Below are positions 41,401 through 50,745 of a DNA stretch of 64,000 nt, piece by piece; position 1 is the first letter of the stretch; each line of letters begins with the position of its first letter. The translations under genes and the position numbers were made by a program. The stretch spans positions 1-64,000 of the forward strand of contig CAZVTK010000001.1 of assembly GCA_964629765.1 (NCBI GenBank), read 5' to 3'. The notes under the pieces are model-generated. The model had not been told where the DNA came from. It ran no database searches and saw only the letters and a list, made by a program, of their open reading frames with translations. Source of the DNA: RCIO01 sp964629765. GTDB lineage: Bacteria; Pseudomonadota; Alphaproteobacteria; Rhizobiales; Rhizobiaceae.

Positions 41401-42651
41401 GTGACACATTCCCATACCAGACCGCCCCTGACCAGACGGCGCGCGCTGCAGCTCGGCGCAGCGGCGAGTGCAACCGCCATGATTGGCTTTCCGGCGCTGG
41501 CGCAGGCGCCGGCGGAGGTGAAGGTGGCGCTTCTGGCCCCGACCTCGGGCGCCCTGGCCCGCCAGGGCGAACTGATGCGCGCCGGCGCACAGCTCGCCAT
41601 CGACGAGATCAACGCGGCCGGCGGCGTCAAGGCGCTGAACGGCGCCAGGATGGCGCTGATCGTCTTCGACGCCGGCGACAGCGCCGAGAAGGCGAAGAAT
41701 GCGGCGCAGCGCATGGTCGCCGAAGTGCCGGACCTCGTCGGCGGCACCGGCGCCTGGTTCAGCAGCTACACGATCGCCGTGACCGAGGTGACCGAGCGCG
41801 CCGAACTGCCGTGGCTGACGCTGTCCTATTCGCCGGCGATCACCGATCGCGGCTTCAAGTACATCTTCCAAACCTCGCCGACCGCGTCCGACCAGTCGGA
41901 ACGCGCACTGCCGACGATCATGAAAATGGCCGAGGCAGCCACCGGCAAGCAGCCCAGGTCGCTGGCGATCCTGACCGACAACAGCGTGTCGGGCGAAGCC
42001 TTCTTCAAGCCGATCCGCGAAGGTGCCAAGGACAAGTACCGGATCGACATACTGTCCGACGAAACCTACAGCCCGCCGCTTTCGGACGCCACGACCCTGG
42101 TCCAGCACATCCGCAGCGCGCGGCCCGAATTTGCCTTCGTCGTGCCGTCGAGCATCGCCGACAGCAAGCTCATCCTCGACAAGTTCGCCGAATACGGCCT
42201 CGGCGGCACCAAGCTGCCGAAGGTCGCCAACGGCGGCAGCTTCGGCCAGCCGGAAATCCTGAAGACAATTGGGCCGGAAAACCTCGAAGGCCTGATGGTC
42301 ATCAACGCCAACTGGGGCGGCAAGCACGCCGAGGACGTGGTCAAGCGCTTCAAGGAGATTACCGGCGAACCGTGGATGACGCAGGATTCGATGTGCACCT
42401 ATGCCGACATGTGGGTGTTCAAGGAAGCCATGGAAGCCGCCGGCAGCGCCGACCGCCGCAAGGTTGCCGAGGCCATCCGTGCGTTCGATCTGAATACCGG
42501 GCCCGCCCTGCTCTACCCCGGCGGCCATCTGAAGTTCGACGAGAAGGGCCGCCGCGTCGATACCGAACTGGTCATCATCCAGTGGCAGAACGGCGAACCG
42601 GTCCCGGTCTATCCGCCGGCGCTCGCCGTCGCCCCGGCCAGGTGGGGCTGA
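41401..42651 (+). CDS. ABC transporter substrate-binding protein (LivK/Peripla_BP_6 type)
   Basis: A 416-residue periplasmic protein. It has a Tat-like leader TRRRALQLGAAASATAM with cleavage near ALAQA. The mature domain starts VKVALLAPTSGALARQG and AGAQLAIDEINAAGGVKAL, typical of HAAT receptors. The GTG start has GGAGGAG upstream. It is the last gene of the transporter operon, followed by a strong terminator. Confidence 0.9.
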   Translation: MTHSHTRPPLTRRRALQLGAAASATAMIGFPALAQAPAEVKVALLAPTSGALARQGELMRAGAQLAIDEINAAGGVKALNGARMALIVFDAGDSAEKAKNAAQRMVAEVPDLVGGTGAWFSSYTIAVTEVTERAELPWLTLSYSPAITDRGFKYIFQTSPTASDQSERALPTIMKMAEAATGKQPRSLAILTDNSVSGEAFFKPIREGAKDKYRIDILSDETYSPPLSDATTLVQHIRSARPEFAFVVPSSIADSKLILDKFAEYGLGGTKLPKVANGGSFGQPEILKTIGPENLEGLMVINANWGGKHAEDVVKRFKEITGEPWMTQDSMCTYADMWVFKEAMEAAGSADRRKVAEAIRAFDLNTGPALLYPGGHLKFDEKGRRVDTELVIIQWQNGEPVPVYPPALAVAPARWG

Positions 42652-42707
42652 GCGCCCCCCGCCTGGATGCGAGCCCCCGGATACGAGTCCCGGATACTCG
42701 CAATGAA

Positions 42708-42735
42708 AAGCCCGGCCTTCCGGCCGGGCTTTTTT
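42708..42735 (+). terminator. rho-independent terminator after the transporter operon
   Basis: AAGCCCGGCC (42708-42717), loop TTCC, GGCCGGGCTT (42722-42731) and a T run. The 10-bp GC-rich stem with U tract is a textbook intrinsic terminator 57 bp after the binding-protein stop. The A run on its left side allows partial function for the opposite strand. Confidence 0.9.
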
Positions 42736-42808
42736 GCGGGACGCGACCGTGGGAGGAGGATGGCGGCGGCCGCGGCGCAGGTGGCCGGCGCGAGGCCGGC
42801 CCTTCGCG

Positions 42809-44491
42809 TCACGTCAGGTGCGTCGTGAAGCCGTACTGAGAGGCGCGCGCCTTGTAGTCGGTCAGCACGTTGACCACCGCCACCTTGCCCTCGGCCACGG
42901 CCTTCTTGGCGCGCTCCAGTGCCGGGCGGATCTCGTCGGGCTCCTCGACATATTCGCCGTGGCAGCCCAGCGCCTCGGCCATCCTGTCGTATCGCGTGTA
43001 GCCGAGTTCGCGGCCGGCCTTGTCGCGGTTCGGGTCGGCGGTCCAGCCGCCGTTCAGGCTGATGACGACCATGATCGGCAGCTTGTGGCGCACCGCCGTA
43101 TCCAGCTCCATCGCGTTGAGACCGAACGAGCCGTCACCATGCACCACGACCACCTGCGAATCCGGCTTCGCCACCTTGGCGCCGACGCCGAACGGCAACC
43201 CGACGCCCATCGTGCCGAACGGGCCGGAGTTCAGCCGATGGCCCGGCACGAATGTCTGTAGCGACTGGCGGCCGTAATTCAGGATTTCCTGGCCGTCGAC
43301 CACCAGCACGGCGTCGCGGTCGAGGAAATCGCGTACTTCCTTGCACAGGCGCAACGGATGGATCGGCGTCTGCGGGTTGTCGAGCTTCGGCTCCTGCGCC
43401 TTCTGCTTCTCGACCTGGATTGCCTCCAGCCTGGCGCGCCACGGGGCGTAGCGCGACGGCAGGTCGTCATTCGCCAGCGCCGCCCGTAGCTGTTCCAGCA
43501 CGGTGCGGGCGTCGCCGAGTATGCCGACATCGATGTTGCTCCCGCGCGACGTCTCGCCCGGATCGATGTCGATGCGGATGAAGCGCGCATCCGGGTTGAA
43601 ACGCGGCGGCCGGCCATACTGGTAGACGTAGTTCAGCCGTGTTCCGACGACGATGACCAGGTCGGCCTGCGACATGGCCGGCGAGCGGGCATGCGGATAC
43701 ATATAGGCGTGGTCGTCCGGCAGCACGCCGCGCCCCTGCGGCGTGGTGTAGAACGGCATGCCGGCATGTTCGATGAAAGCCTGCAGCGCGCCGCTCGCTT
43801 TCGACCACAATATGCCGGTTCCCGTGATGACGACCGGCTGCGACGCCTCGCGGATCGCCTGGACGGCCGCGGCGAGGGTCTCGGCGGCGGCGGCGGCGCG
43901 CGCCGGCTCCTTGCCGGCGATGCGCGGCCATTTCACGGCCGACAGCGGGATGCGGGCGTTGAGCACGTCGCCGGGCAGGTCGAGATAGACCGGACCCGGC
44001 TTGCCCGCCATGGCCTGCGAAAACGCCATCTCGACATATTCGGGGATGCGGCGCGTCTCGTAGACGCGCTCCGCCCATTTGGTCATCGGCCGCATGATGG
44101 CGACCTGGTCGATCTCCTGGAACGAGCCGAGCTGGTATTCGCCGACGGCGCTGGCGCCGCCCAGCGCAACCACCGGCGCACCGTCGACGAAGGCGTTGGC
44201 CATGCCGGTGACGAGGTTCATCGTGCCCGGGCCCGAGGCGGCCATGCAGACGCCCGGCCGGGTTCGCAGCCGCGCATAGGCTTGCGCCATCATCGCCGCC
44301 GCCTGCTCGTGGCGTACGTCGATCATGCGCAGGCCCTCGTTGACCATGATCCTGGCCGCGTCGAGATTCGGCCCGCCCATGATGAAGAAGACGGTGTCGA
44401 CGCCCTGTGCCTTGAGAGCCCGGGTCAGCAGCTCGTTGCCGGTGATGGTGGCAACGGCGTTCTCCGTGTCCGGCAGCGTGGTCGTGTTCAT
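42809..44491 (-). CDS. thiamine-pyrophosphate enzyme (oxalyl-CoA decarboxylase / 2-hydroxyacyl-CoA lyase-like)
   Basis: A 560-residue TPP enzyme. The cofactor-activating Glu is E62 (VRHEQAAAMMA), the central domain has RFIRIDIDPGETSRG and the TPP/Mg motif is GDGSFGLNAMELDTAVRHKL followed by ISLNGG. Family members include oxalyl-CoA decarboxylase, 2-hydroxyacyl-CoA lyase and acetolactate synthase. The formyl-CoA-transferase-like gene 11 bp upstream favours a CoA-substrate lyase. It would cleave a 2-hydroxyacyl-CoA or oxalyl-CoA to formyl-CoA plus an aldehyde or CO2. Confidence 0.83.
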   Translation of the reverse strand: MNTTTLPDTENAVATITGNELLTRALKAQGVDTVFFIMGGPNLDAARIMVNEGLRMIDVRHEQAAAMMAQAYARLRTRPGVCMAASGPGTMNLVTGMANAFVDGAPVVALGGASAVGEYQLGSFQEIDQVAIMRPMTKWAERVYETRRIPEYVEMAFSQAMAGKPGPVYLDLPGDVLNARIPLSAVKWPRIAGKEPARAAAAAETLAAAVQAIREASQPVVITGTGILWSKASGALQAFIEHAGMPFYTTPQGRGVLPDDHAYMYPHARSPAMSQADLVIVVGTRLNYVYQYGRPPRFNPDARFIRIDIDPGETSRGSNIDVGILGDARTVLEQLRAALANDDLPSRYAPWRARLEAIQVEKQKAQEPKLDNPQTPIHPLRLCKEVRDFLDRDAVLVVDGQEILNYGRQSLQTFVPGHRLNSGPFGTMGVGLPFGVGAKVAKPDSQVVVVHGDGSFGLNAMELDTAVRHKLPIMVVISLNGGWTADPNRDKAGRELGYTRYDRMAEALGCHGEYVEEPDEIRPALERAKKAVAEGKVAVVNVLTDYKARASQYGFTTHLT

Positions 44492-44502
44492 CGGCCGTCT
44501 CC

Positions 44503-45762
44503 TCAAATGGCTTTGGCTTGGCGCAGATCGGCGATCTCGGCGTCCGAGAGGCCGAGCACCGAGCCGTAGATCTCGTCGACATTGGCGCCGAGCAGCGGCG
44601 CGCATTCGACAGGCACGAAGGAGTCCGACAGCCGCACCGGCGAGCCGGGCATCACGAACGCGCCGCGCACCGGATGCTGCACCTCGACGAACGTGCCCCG
44701 CTTGCGCAGGAACGGGTCGCTGGAAAGCTCCTTGGTGTCGAGCACCGCGCTTGCCGGCACGCCGGCGTCGCCGAGCAGCTTCATCGCCTCGAATTTGTCG
44801 TGTTTCAGCGCCCAGGCGGCGACCATCTCGTCGATGGTTTCGAGGTTGCGCACACGGTCGGACGCCGTTTCGTATTCGGGATTGCCGATCAGGTCGGCGC
44901 GTCCGACGAGGGTCAGCAGGGCGTGCCACTGCCGGTTGCCGGCGCGCGTGGTGTAGACGAACACGTAGTCGTTCAGCCCTCCCCCCTTGGTCGGGAAAGC
45001 CTCGCTGGGCGCCGTTCCGGCGATCGGGCTCTGGTTGCCGACGCGGACACACGCCCGGTCGAACAGCGCCTGCGCGGCGTAGGTGACGCGGCTGAAATTG
45101 ATGACAGCCTCCTGCATGACCGTTTCGACACGCTGGCCGAGCCCGGTATGGAAGCGCTGATGCAGCGCGCCGAGGATGCCGATGGCACTGTGCAGGCCGG
45201 CGCCGGTGTCGCCGATGTTGACGCCCGGCTTCAACGGCCGGCCGGTGGTCTCGCCGGTCACCGACATCGCACCGCCGGCCGCCTGCGCGATCGGGTCGAA
45301 GGCGAGGTTGTTGGCGAACGGGCCGTCCGGCGGGAAACCCTTGATCTGCGCATAGATGATGCGCGGGTTGAGCTCCTTCACCGCCTCGTAGCCGAAGCCC
45401 AGCCGCTCGATGGTGCCCGGCGCGAAGTTCTCGACGAACACGTCGGCGGAACGGATCAGCTCGCGCAGCAGCTCCGCGCCCTTCTCGTGCTTCAGATTGC
45501 AGGTGACGCTCTTCTTGTTGGCGTTGAGCATCATGAAGTAGGGCGAATCGACGCCGGGTATGTCCGTCGACGACAGGCGCCCCTGCTCGCCCCGCTCCGG
45601 CGGCTCCACCTTGATGACCTCGGCGCCCAGCCAGGCCAGCGTCTGCGTGCAGGACGTGCCGGACTCGAACTGGGTCAGATCGATGACGCGAATGCCCGAC
45701 AGCGCGAAGCCCGATGCGGCTTTCGTGCCGGTCGCCGGCGTGGGCCCGAGTCCGGTGTCCAT
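44503..45762 (-). CDS. class III CoA-transferase, formyl-CoA:oxalate CoA-transferase-like
   Basis: A 419-residue CaiB/BaiF family protein. ESGTSCTQTLAWLGAEVIKV and DIPGVDSPYFMMLNANKKSV closely resemble formyl-CoA transferase (Frc). The catalytic Asp is kept in NIGDTGAGLHS. It would move CoA from formyl-CoA or another donor to an acid used by the TPP lyase. The two genes form an operon like frc-oxc; whether the substrate is oxalate or a 2-hydroxy acid is not decided by the sequence. Confidence 0.87.
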   Translation of the reverse strand: MDTGLGPTPATGTKAASGFALSGIRVIDLTQFESGTSCTQTLAWLGAEVIKVEPPERGEQGRLSSTDIPGVDSPYFMMLNANKKSVTCNLKHEKGAELLRELIRSADVFVENFAPGTIERLGFGYEAVKELNPRIIYAQIKGFPPDGPFANNLAFDPIAQAAGGAMSVTGETTGRPLKPGVNIGDTGAGLHSAIGILGALHQRFHTGLGQRVETVMQEAVINFSRVTYAAQALFDRACVRVGNQSPIAGTAPSEAFPTKGGGLNDYVFVYTTRAGNRQWHALLTLVGRADLIGNPEYETASDRVRNLETIDEMVAAWALKHDKFEAMKLLGDAGVPASAVLDTKELSSDPFLRKRGTFVEVQHPVRGAFVMPGSPVRLSDSFVPVECAPLLGANVDEIYGSVLGLSDAEIADLRQAKAI

Positions 45763-45895
45763 TTTACTCCTCCAATGATCTTTCGATGTCGGAAGAGGGT
45801 TAGGCGAAGCGCCGCCGCGGCCAAAGCGCTATGCAGGACGCATGGTGTTTCCAAAACCGCGCAGCAAGGGCAGGAAATCGCGACGGATCGTCAGA

Positions 45896-46819
45896 TCAGG
45901 CCCGAGGTAACTGCCGCGTCTCTTGTTCCAGGCGCTGGGGCAGCACGGCCTTCACATACTCCATGAACGTCCGCACCCGCACGGGCATGCGTGCGGTCGC
46001 GGGGAATGTGAGGCGCATCTCGGCAGGCTCCACCGGATAGTCCTTGAGCAGCACCGAAAGCTTGCCGGCGGCGATCTCGCCGCTCACCACGTACAGCGCG
46101 AGCTTGGCGATGCCCATGCCGTTGACCACGGCGTTGCGCAGCAGAACCGGATGGTCCGAGCGGAAATTGCCGGTGACCGGCTGCGACACCAGCCCGTCCG
46201 GCCCGTTGAGCACCCAGACCCCGACCGGCATATGGCGGATGTGGACGAGGCATTTGTGCGCGGCAAGTTCCTGCGGAACCTGCGGTTCGCCGAAACGCTC
46301 GACATAGGATGGCGCCGCGACGATCACCTGCGGCACGCGCGCCAGGAGCACGCTGATGTCGGCGGAATTGTCGAAGCCCGGCGCCATCCGGAACGCGAGA
46401 TCGAGCCCGGCCTTGATCAGGTTCGGCCTGTGGTCGTCGATATGCACCGTGATCTGCGTCTGCGGATGTTCGGCCAGGAAATTCTCGATGACCGGTTGCA
46501 GGTGCAGCACCGCGAACAGCGACGGCGCGCCGACCCTGATGACACCGCGTACGGCCGTCTGGGCATGGCGAAGCTCGTCCTGTACCCGCTCGAAGGACGA
46601 CAGCAATTCGCGCCCATGCTCGACCAGCAGGGTGCCGGCCTCCGTCAGCGCCACCGTATGGGTGCTGCGCACCAGGAGCGCCGCGTTGAAGCTGTGCTCG
46701 AGGGCGGCGATATGCTTGGTCACGCTCGAGCGCGACATGTTGAGGCGCGCGGCCGCCGCCGTGAAGCTGCCATTGGCAGCCACCGACAGGAACACCTCGA
46801 TGCATCTCAGCCTGTCCAC
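45896..46819 (-). CDS. LysR family transcriptional regulator
   Basis: A 307-residue LTTR. The N-terminal HTH (residues 3-62) includes FLSVAANGSFTAAAARLNMS and LFNA-type wing residues; the effector domain starts near VRGVIRVGAPSL. It lies downstream of the tandem CoA-transferase gene (53-bp gap, same strand) and upstream of the Frc-like gene, so it probably regulates one of these. Confidence 0.9.
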   Translation of the reverse strand: MDRLRCIEVFLSVAANGSFTAAAARLNMSRSSVTKHIAALEHSFNAALLVRSTHTVALTEAGTLLVEHGRELLSSFERVQDELRHAQTAVRGVIRVGAPSLFAVLHLQPVIENFLAEHPQTQITVHIDDHRPNLIKAGLDLAFRMAPGFDNSADISVLLARVPQVIVAAPSYVERFGEPQVPQELAAHKCLVHIRHMPVGVWVLNGPDGLVSQPVTGNFRSDHPVLLRNAVVNGMGIAKLALYVVSGEIAAGKLSVLLKDYPVEPAEMRLTFPATARMPVRVRTFMEYVKAVLPQRLEQETRQLPRA

Positions 46820-46871
46820 GCGTCGTTCCGACCAGTGCAGCGAGGCGAGTTAAGCCGTTTCGCGGGCGGGA

Positions 46872-49532
46872 TCAAATGACCCCGTCTTCGGCCAGCCGCT
46901 CGATCTCCGACGGTGACATGCCGAGATACTCGGACAGGATCGCCGCGTTGTCCTCGCCGTAGCACGGCGCGCCGCGGTCGACGATGCCGCCGGCATAGGG
47001 CGGCGTCTTCGACATCTTCACCGGGAACTCGGCGACGGGCCAGCGGCCGATCTTGGTGCCGACCACCTCGGTCAGCCACTCCAGCGAGGCGAGCTGCGGA
47101 TCGTTGTCGCAGCGGTCCGCCGCCGTCTGGCAGACGCCGGCCGCCACGCCCGCCTGCTGAAGGGCATGCATCGCAGCGTAGGCATCCTGGGTTTTCGTCC
47201 AGGTCTCGACAAGTCCGTCCAGCTCGTCCTGATGCGCGAGCCGTGCCTCCAGCGTGGCGAAACGCTGCTCGCCGGCCCAGGCCGGGCTGCCCATCACACC
47301 CAGCAGCGCCCGCCACTCGGCTTCGGTGAAGCAGCCGATCGCCAGCCAGCGGTCATCGCCCTGCGCCCGGTAGGCGCCATGCGGCGCGGCAGGCTTGTAG
47401 GGCGAACGGTTGCCGTAGCGCGTCCAGACGCGGCCATTGGCCGAGTGGTCGAGCGTCGGGATGCCGGTCAGGAAGAAGCCGCTCTCGGTCTGCGAGGCGT
47501 CGATCCACTGACCCTTGCCCGTCTGTTCCCGGAAATAGAGCGCGGCGGTAATGGCCAGCGCGAAACTGTAGGCACCCACCCAGTCGAGGTAGGAATAGCC
47601 CCAGCCTGCCGGCATGGCCGGTTCGGGCAGCCCCGACATTTCCGACAGTCCGGCGAACGCCGCCGCCACCGGTCCCAGCGTCCGCGTCCGGCCGTAGGTG
47701 CCGTAGCTGCCCATGCCGGACTGCTGGACGTAGATGATATCCGGGCGGATGCTGCGCAGGACCTCGTAGCCGAGGCCGAGGCGCTGCAGCACATTTGGCG
47801 AGAACCCCTCGGCCACGACGTCGGACACCCGGATCAGGTCCTTGGCGATCTTCAGCCCGCGCGGGTCGCGTATGTTCAGCGAAAGCCCGCGCTTGCCGGG
47901 ATTCTTGTTGTTGAACTGCCCGCCCATGTTGATGTCGCGTATGCCTTCGAGCGGGCCGGTCGCCTTCTCGCGCGCCGCCCGCCCGCCGACCGGCGCCATG
48001 GCCGCAAGCCGCGAGTCGGGGTTGGTCTTCCACTCGACCTTGAGGCTTTCCGCGCCCAGTGAAGCGAGGAACTTGGTGCCGCCGGCCGAAGCCAGGAACC
48101 AGGAGAAGTCGAAGATGCGCACGCCTTGCAGCGGGAACGGCTTGCCGCGTGCCGAAAGCGTCGGCGCTTCCGCCCGGGGCCGCGCCTCGACCTTGCGTGC
48201 CGGCCCGGGATTGGCCCCGGAACTGGCCCAGGGATTGGCCCAGGGATTGGCGAGGATTTCCTGCCGATGCTCGGATATCAGCGGCGCCCGCCGGCCGGTC
48301 TTCCAGCCGGTCTCCGTGCTCAACCATTTGCTGACCGGATAGCGGAAGGAGCGTCCGAGATCGGGATGCTCGACATCCGCGAAGCTGCCGCGCATGAGCC
48401 AATGCTTGTCGGAAGCGTTCTCGTGCGGCTTGCGCAGCGGCGCCCACAGCAACCCGGCCTTCTGCGCTTCCTCCCACGGCATGTCGTCATAGCGGAACTT
48501 GCGGATGAAGCGCTGGATGACCTCGGTAACGTGCGCGGTGCGTTCGTCGGCCGCCGCGCCACCCGGCACCGAGCGGCCCTTGATGGCGCTGTTCTGGATC
48601 TCGGTGGGCAGGTCGCCCTGCATGCCGTATCCGGCGAGGAACGGCCCCACCTTCTCGATGTCGCGTTCGTCGATCGCCCAGTCGATGAACCAGCGGCCGT
48701 CCTTGGTGTGGTGAATGTGCGGAATGTGATTGATGATCTCGGCGGAGTGACGCGCGGTGAGCCGATGCAGTTCGGCGTGGCGCATCACCCAGTTCATCAC
48801 GTCGAGCTCGGTGTTCTTCGAAACCGCCTCATGGATGGCGCAGGAGACGTCCTGTCCCTCGCCGGTGCGGTTGCGATGCAGCAGCGCGGCGATGACGCCG
48901 GTCGCGAGCTGCTCGCCGGCTATGTAGTAGGAATGCCAGAGCTGCGGCGCGATCGGCGGCAGGTCGTAATGGCCATTCGGTTCGGGATCGTAGCCGCAGT
49001 TCATCATCACGCCGCCGAGCGCCAGATGAACGAGGTCGGAACCCTTGTAGTGCGCCCAGGGTCCCGTGTCGCCGAAAGGCGTGGCCCGAGCGGTGATGAG
49101 GCCCGGGAAGCGGGATTGCAGAGCCTCTCCGTCCATGCCGATCGGCGCGAATGTTTCGGCGCCGCCGGACAGCAGCAGCACGTCGGCGCCGGCGATCAGC
49201 GTCAGCAGTTCCGCCCGCCCCGCCTGGCCATCGAGGTCGACGACGATGGACCGCTTGTTGCGGTTGTGGTGCCAGAAATAAAGCGAGCGTTCCGGGCCGG
49301 GCTCGTCGTCCAGAAACGGACCGATCTGCCGCGTGGCGCTGCCGCCGACCGGCTCGACCTTGATGACCTCGGCACCGAGCCCGGCCAGCACGAGTCCGCA
49401 ATATTCGGCCGTCTCGTCGGCGATCTCGACCACCCGGATCCCGTCGAGAAGTCCGGGAAGCCGCGCATCCGGTTTTGCCACGCGCGCGGCGTCGGCCATT
49501 GCTGATCCGTCGAGAACCACCAAAGTCTCCAC
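46872..49532 (-). CDS. tandem fused class III CoA-transferase (CaiB/BaiF x2)
   Basis: An 886-residue protein made of two CaiB/BaiF domains (about 28-425 and 468-880). The catalytic Asp is kept only in the second half (D650, SYLDWVGAYS); the aligned position in the first half is Tyr202 (SYYIAGEQ). The linker holds four 4-residue repeats, NPWANPWASSGANPGP (429-444). The first half may bind or stabilise, while the second carries out transfer through an aspartyl-CoA mixed anhydride. Related half-inactive pairs exist as separate subunits (BbsEF, SmtAB types). It lies downstream of the Bug-type binding-protein gene on the same strand. Confidence 0.88.
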   Translation of the reverse strand: METLVVLDGSAMADAARVAKPDARLPGLLDGIRVVEIADETAEYCGLVLAGLGAEVIKVEPVGGSATRQIGPFLDDEPGPERSLYFWHHNRNKRSIVVDLDGQAGRAELLTLIAGADVLLLSGGAETFAPIGMDGEALQSRFPGLITARATPFGDTGPWAHYKGSDLVHLALGGVMMNCGYDPEPNGHYDLPPIAPQLWHSYYIAGEQLATGVIAALLHRNRTGEGQDVSCAIHEAVSKNTELDVMNWVMRHAELHRLTARHSAEIINHIPHIHHTKDGRWFIDWAIDERDIEKVGPFLAGYGMQGDLPTEIQNSAIKGRSVPGGAAADERTAHVTEVIQRFIRKFRYDDMPWEEAQKAGLLWAPLRKPHENASDKHWLMRGSFADVEHPDLGRSFRYPVSKWLSTETGWKTGRRAPLISEHRQEILANPWANPWASSGANPGPARKVEARPRAEAPTLSARGKPFPLQGVRIFDFSWFLASAGGTKFLASLGAESLKVEWKTNPDSRLAAMAPVGGRAAREKATGPLEGIRDINMGGQFNNKNPGKRGLSLNIRDPRGLKIAKDLIRVSDVVAEGFSPNVLQRLGLGYEVLRSIRPDIIYVQQSGMGSYGTYGRTRTLGPVAAAFAGLSEMSGLPEPAMPAGWGYSYLDWVGAYSFALAITAALYFREQTGKGQWIDASQTESGFFLTGIPTLDHSANGRVWTRYGNRSPYKPAAPHGAYRAQGDDRWLAIGCFTEAEWRALLGVMGSPAWAGEQRFATLEARLAHQDELDGLVETWTKTQDAYAAMHALQQAGVAAGVCQTAADRCDNDPQLASLEWLTEVVGTKIGRWPVAEFPVKMSKTPPYAGGIVDRGAPCYGEDNAAILSEYLGMSPSEIERLAEDGVI
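48201..48248. repeat. four 12-bp tandem repeats coding for the linker of the fused CoA-transferase
   Basis: Two perfect copies of GGCCCAGGGATT (48225-48236, 48237-48248) are preceded by two degraded copies (48201-48224). On the coding strand they give NPWA-NPWA-SSGA-NPGP. Because the unit is a multiple of three, slippage would change linker length without a frameshift. Confidence 0.75.
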
Positions 49533-49590
49533 TGTCGGACTGTTCTGGGCGGGGCCCGGCCTCCGAAGCCGGGCCCCGGAAGGAGATCGT

Positions 49591-50574
49591 TTATTCGATG
49601 ACGATCTTGGCCGTGATGATGACGTCCTTCAGCAGCGGCACCTGGCTCTCGACCATCCTGGTCGTGGTCTCGGGCGTCGAGTTGGTCACCGGGGTGATCG
49701 ACAGCGCTTCGAGCTTGGCCTGAATCTCGGGATCGTTCATCGCCTTCTCGGTAGCGTCCGCGATCCTGGCGGCGACATCCGCCGGCATGCCGGCCGGACC
49801 GGAGATCAGATTGAACGCCTCGAAGAGGACGCCGGGCGAACCGCCTTCGGCGCTGGTCGGCACTTCAGGCGCGACCTCGGCGCGGGTTTCGCTGAGCACG
49901 CCGATCAGCTTGAGCTTCTTTTCCTTGTAGAGCGGAATGACCTCGGCCGGGCCACCGACATAGACCTGCACCACGCCGGACATCAGATCCTGCAGGGCCG
50001 GCGCGCCGCCCTTGTAAGGCACGTGCACGATATCCAGCCCGCCATTCTTCTGCTTGAACAATTCGTTGGCGATTTGCAGCGCCGTGCCCGAACCGGACGA
50101 ACCATAGTTCAGCTTGCCCGGATTGGCTTTGGCATAGGCGGCCAGCTCGCCCATCGTGTTGGCTTCGACCGAAGGATGGACGGCCATGAAATACGGCACG
50201 CGCGCAATCTCGTGGATGTGCGTGAAGTCCTTGACCGGATCGTAGCTCTCCTTGTTGGAGGCGAGCGGGAAGATCAGGAGATTCGACGGCGACTGGAAGA
50301 TCAGCGTGTAGCCGTTCGGCTCGGCGCGGATGACTTCCTTCGATGCCAGCGAGCCGCCCGCCCCGACGCGATTCTCGACGATGATCTGCTGGCCGAGATT
50401 CTCGCTGATCTTGGCCGACACGAGTCGCGCCAGGATGTCGGTAGAGCCGCCGGCGGCGAACGGCACGATCATCGTGATCGGGCGGGTCGGATAGGCATCC
50501 TGCGCGCCTGCCATCGTCACCGATGCCACCAGCGCCGCTGCGGCACCCATGATTGTCCGTCGATTGAGCTTCAC
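49591..50574 (-). CDS. Bug/TctC family tripartite tricarboxylate transporter substrate-binding protein
   Basis: A 327-residue periplasmic receptor. The signal peptide MKLNRRTIMGAAAALVAS ends near AGAQ. YPTRPITMIVPFAAGGSTDI and GVGGAGGSLA-like VENRVGAGGSLASKEV are Bug-family hallmarks, as is YGSSGSGTALQIANELF. The family binds carboxylates. It probably works with the tctBA permease genes at 58-60 kb, or with CoA-transferase substrates. A shared 19-bp operator-like sequence lies 86 bp upstream of its start. Confidence 0.9.
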   Translation of the reverse strand: MKLNRRTIMGAAAALVASVTMAGAQDAYPTRPITMIVPFAAGGSTDILARLVSAKISENLGQQIIVENRVGAGGSLASKEVIRAEPNGYTLIFQSPSNLLIFPLASNKESYDPVKDFTHIHEIARVPYFMAVHPSVEANTMGELAAYAKANPGKLNYGSSGSGTALQIANELFKQKNGGLDIVHVPYKGGAPALQDLMSGVVQVYVGGPAEVIPLYKEKKLKLIGVLSETRAEVAPEVPTSAEGGSPGVLFEAFNLISGPAGMPADVAARIADATEKAMNDPEIQAKLEALSITPVTNSTPETTTRMVESQVPLLKDVIITAKIVIE

Positions 50575-50659
50575 GTTTTCTCCTCCTGGTGATGTTCAGC
50601 GCGCGATGCGGCACTTATGGAACCACATCACGCACCCGTGCCTTCCGGCACTGATGCGC

Positions 50660-50678
50660 CTGTTATAAAATGCATTAT
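50660..50678. promoter_or_regulatory. operator-like 19-mer, copy 1 (CTGTTATAAAATGCATTAT)
   Basis: An identical 19-bp sequence occurs in reverse orientation at 51398-51416. This copy lies between the isochorismatase stop and the binding-protein start, so it probably controls the binding-protein gene. Its TATAAAATG core recurs over the start of the GntR gene (54502-54516). The FCD-type GntR at 53808 is the likely binder. Confidence 0.5.
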
Positions 50679-50745
50679 ATTTATTTCAATCGAAATCTTC
50701 GACGTCCGGCATTTTGATGACGCCGACAGGTTGGACTATGGCGCG

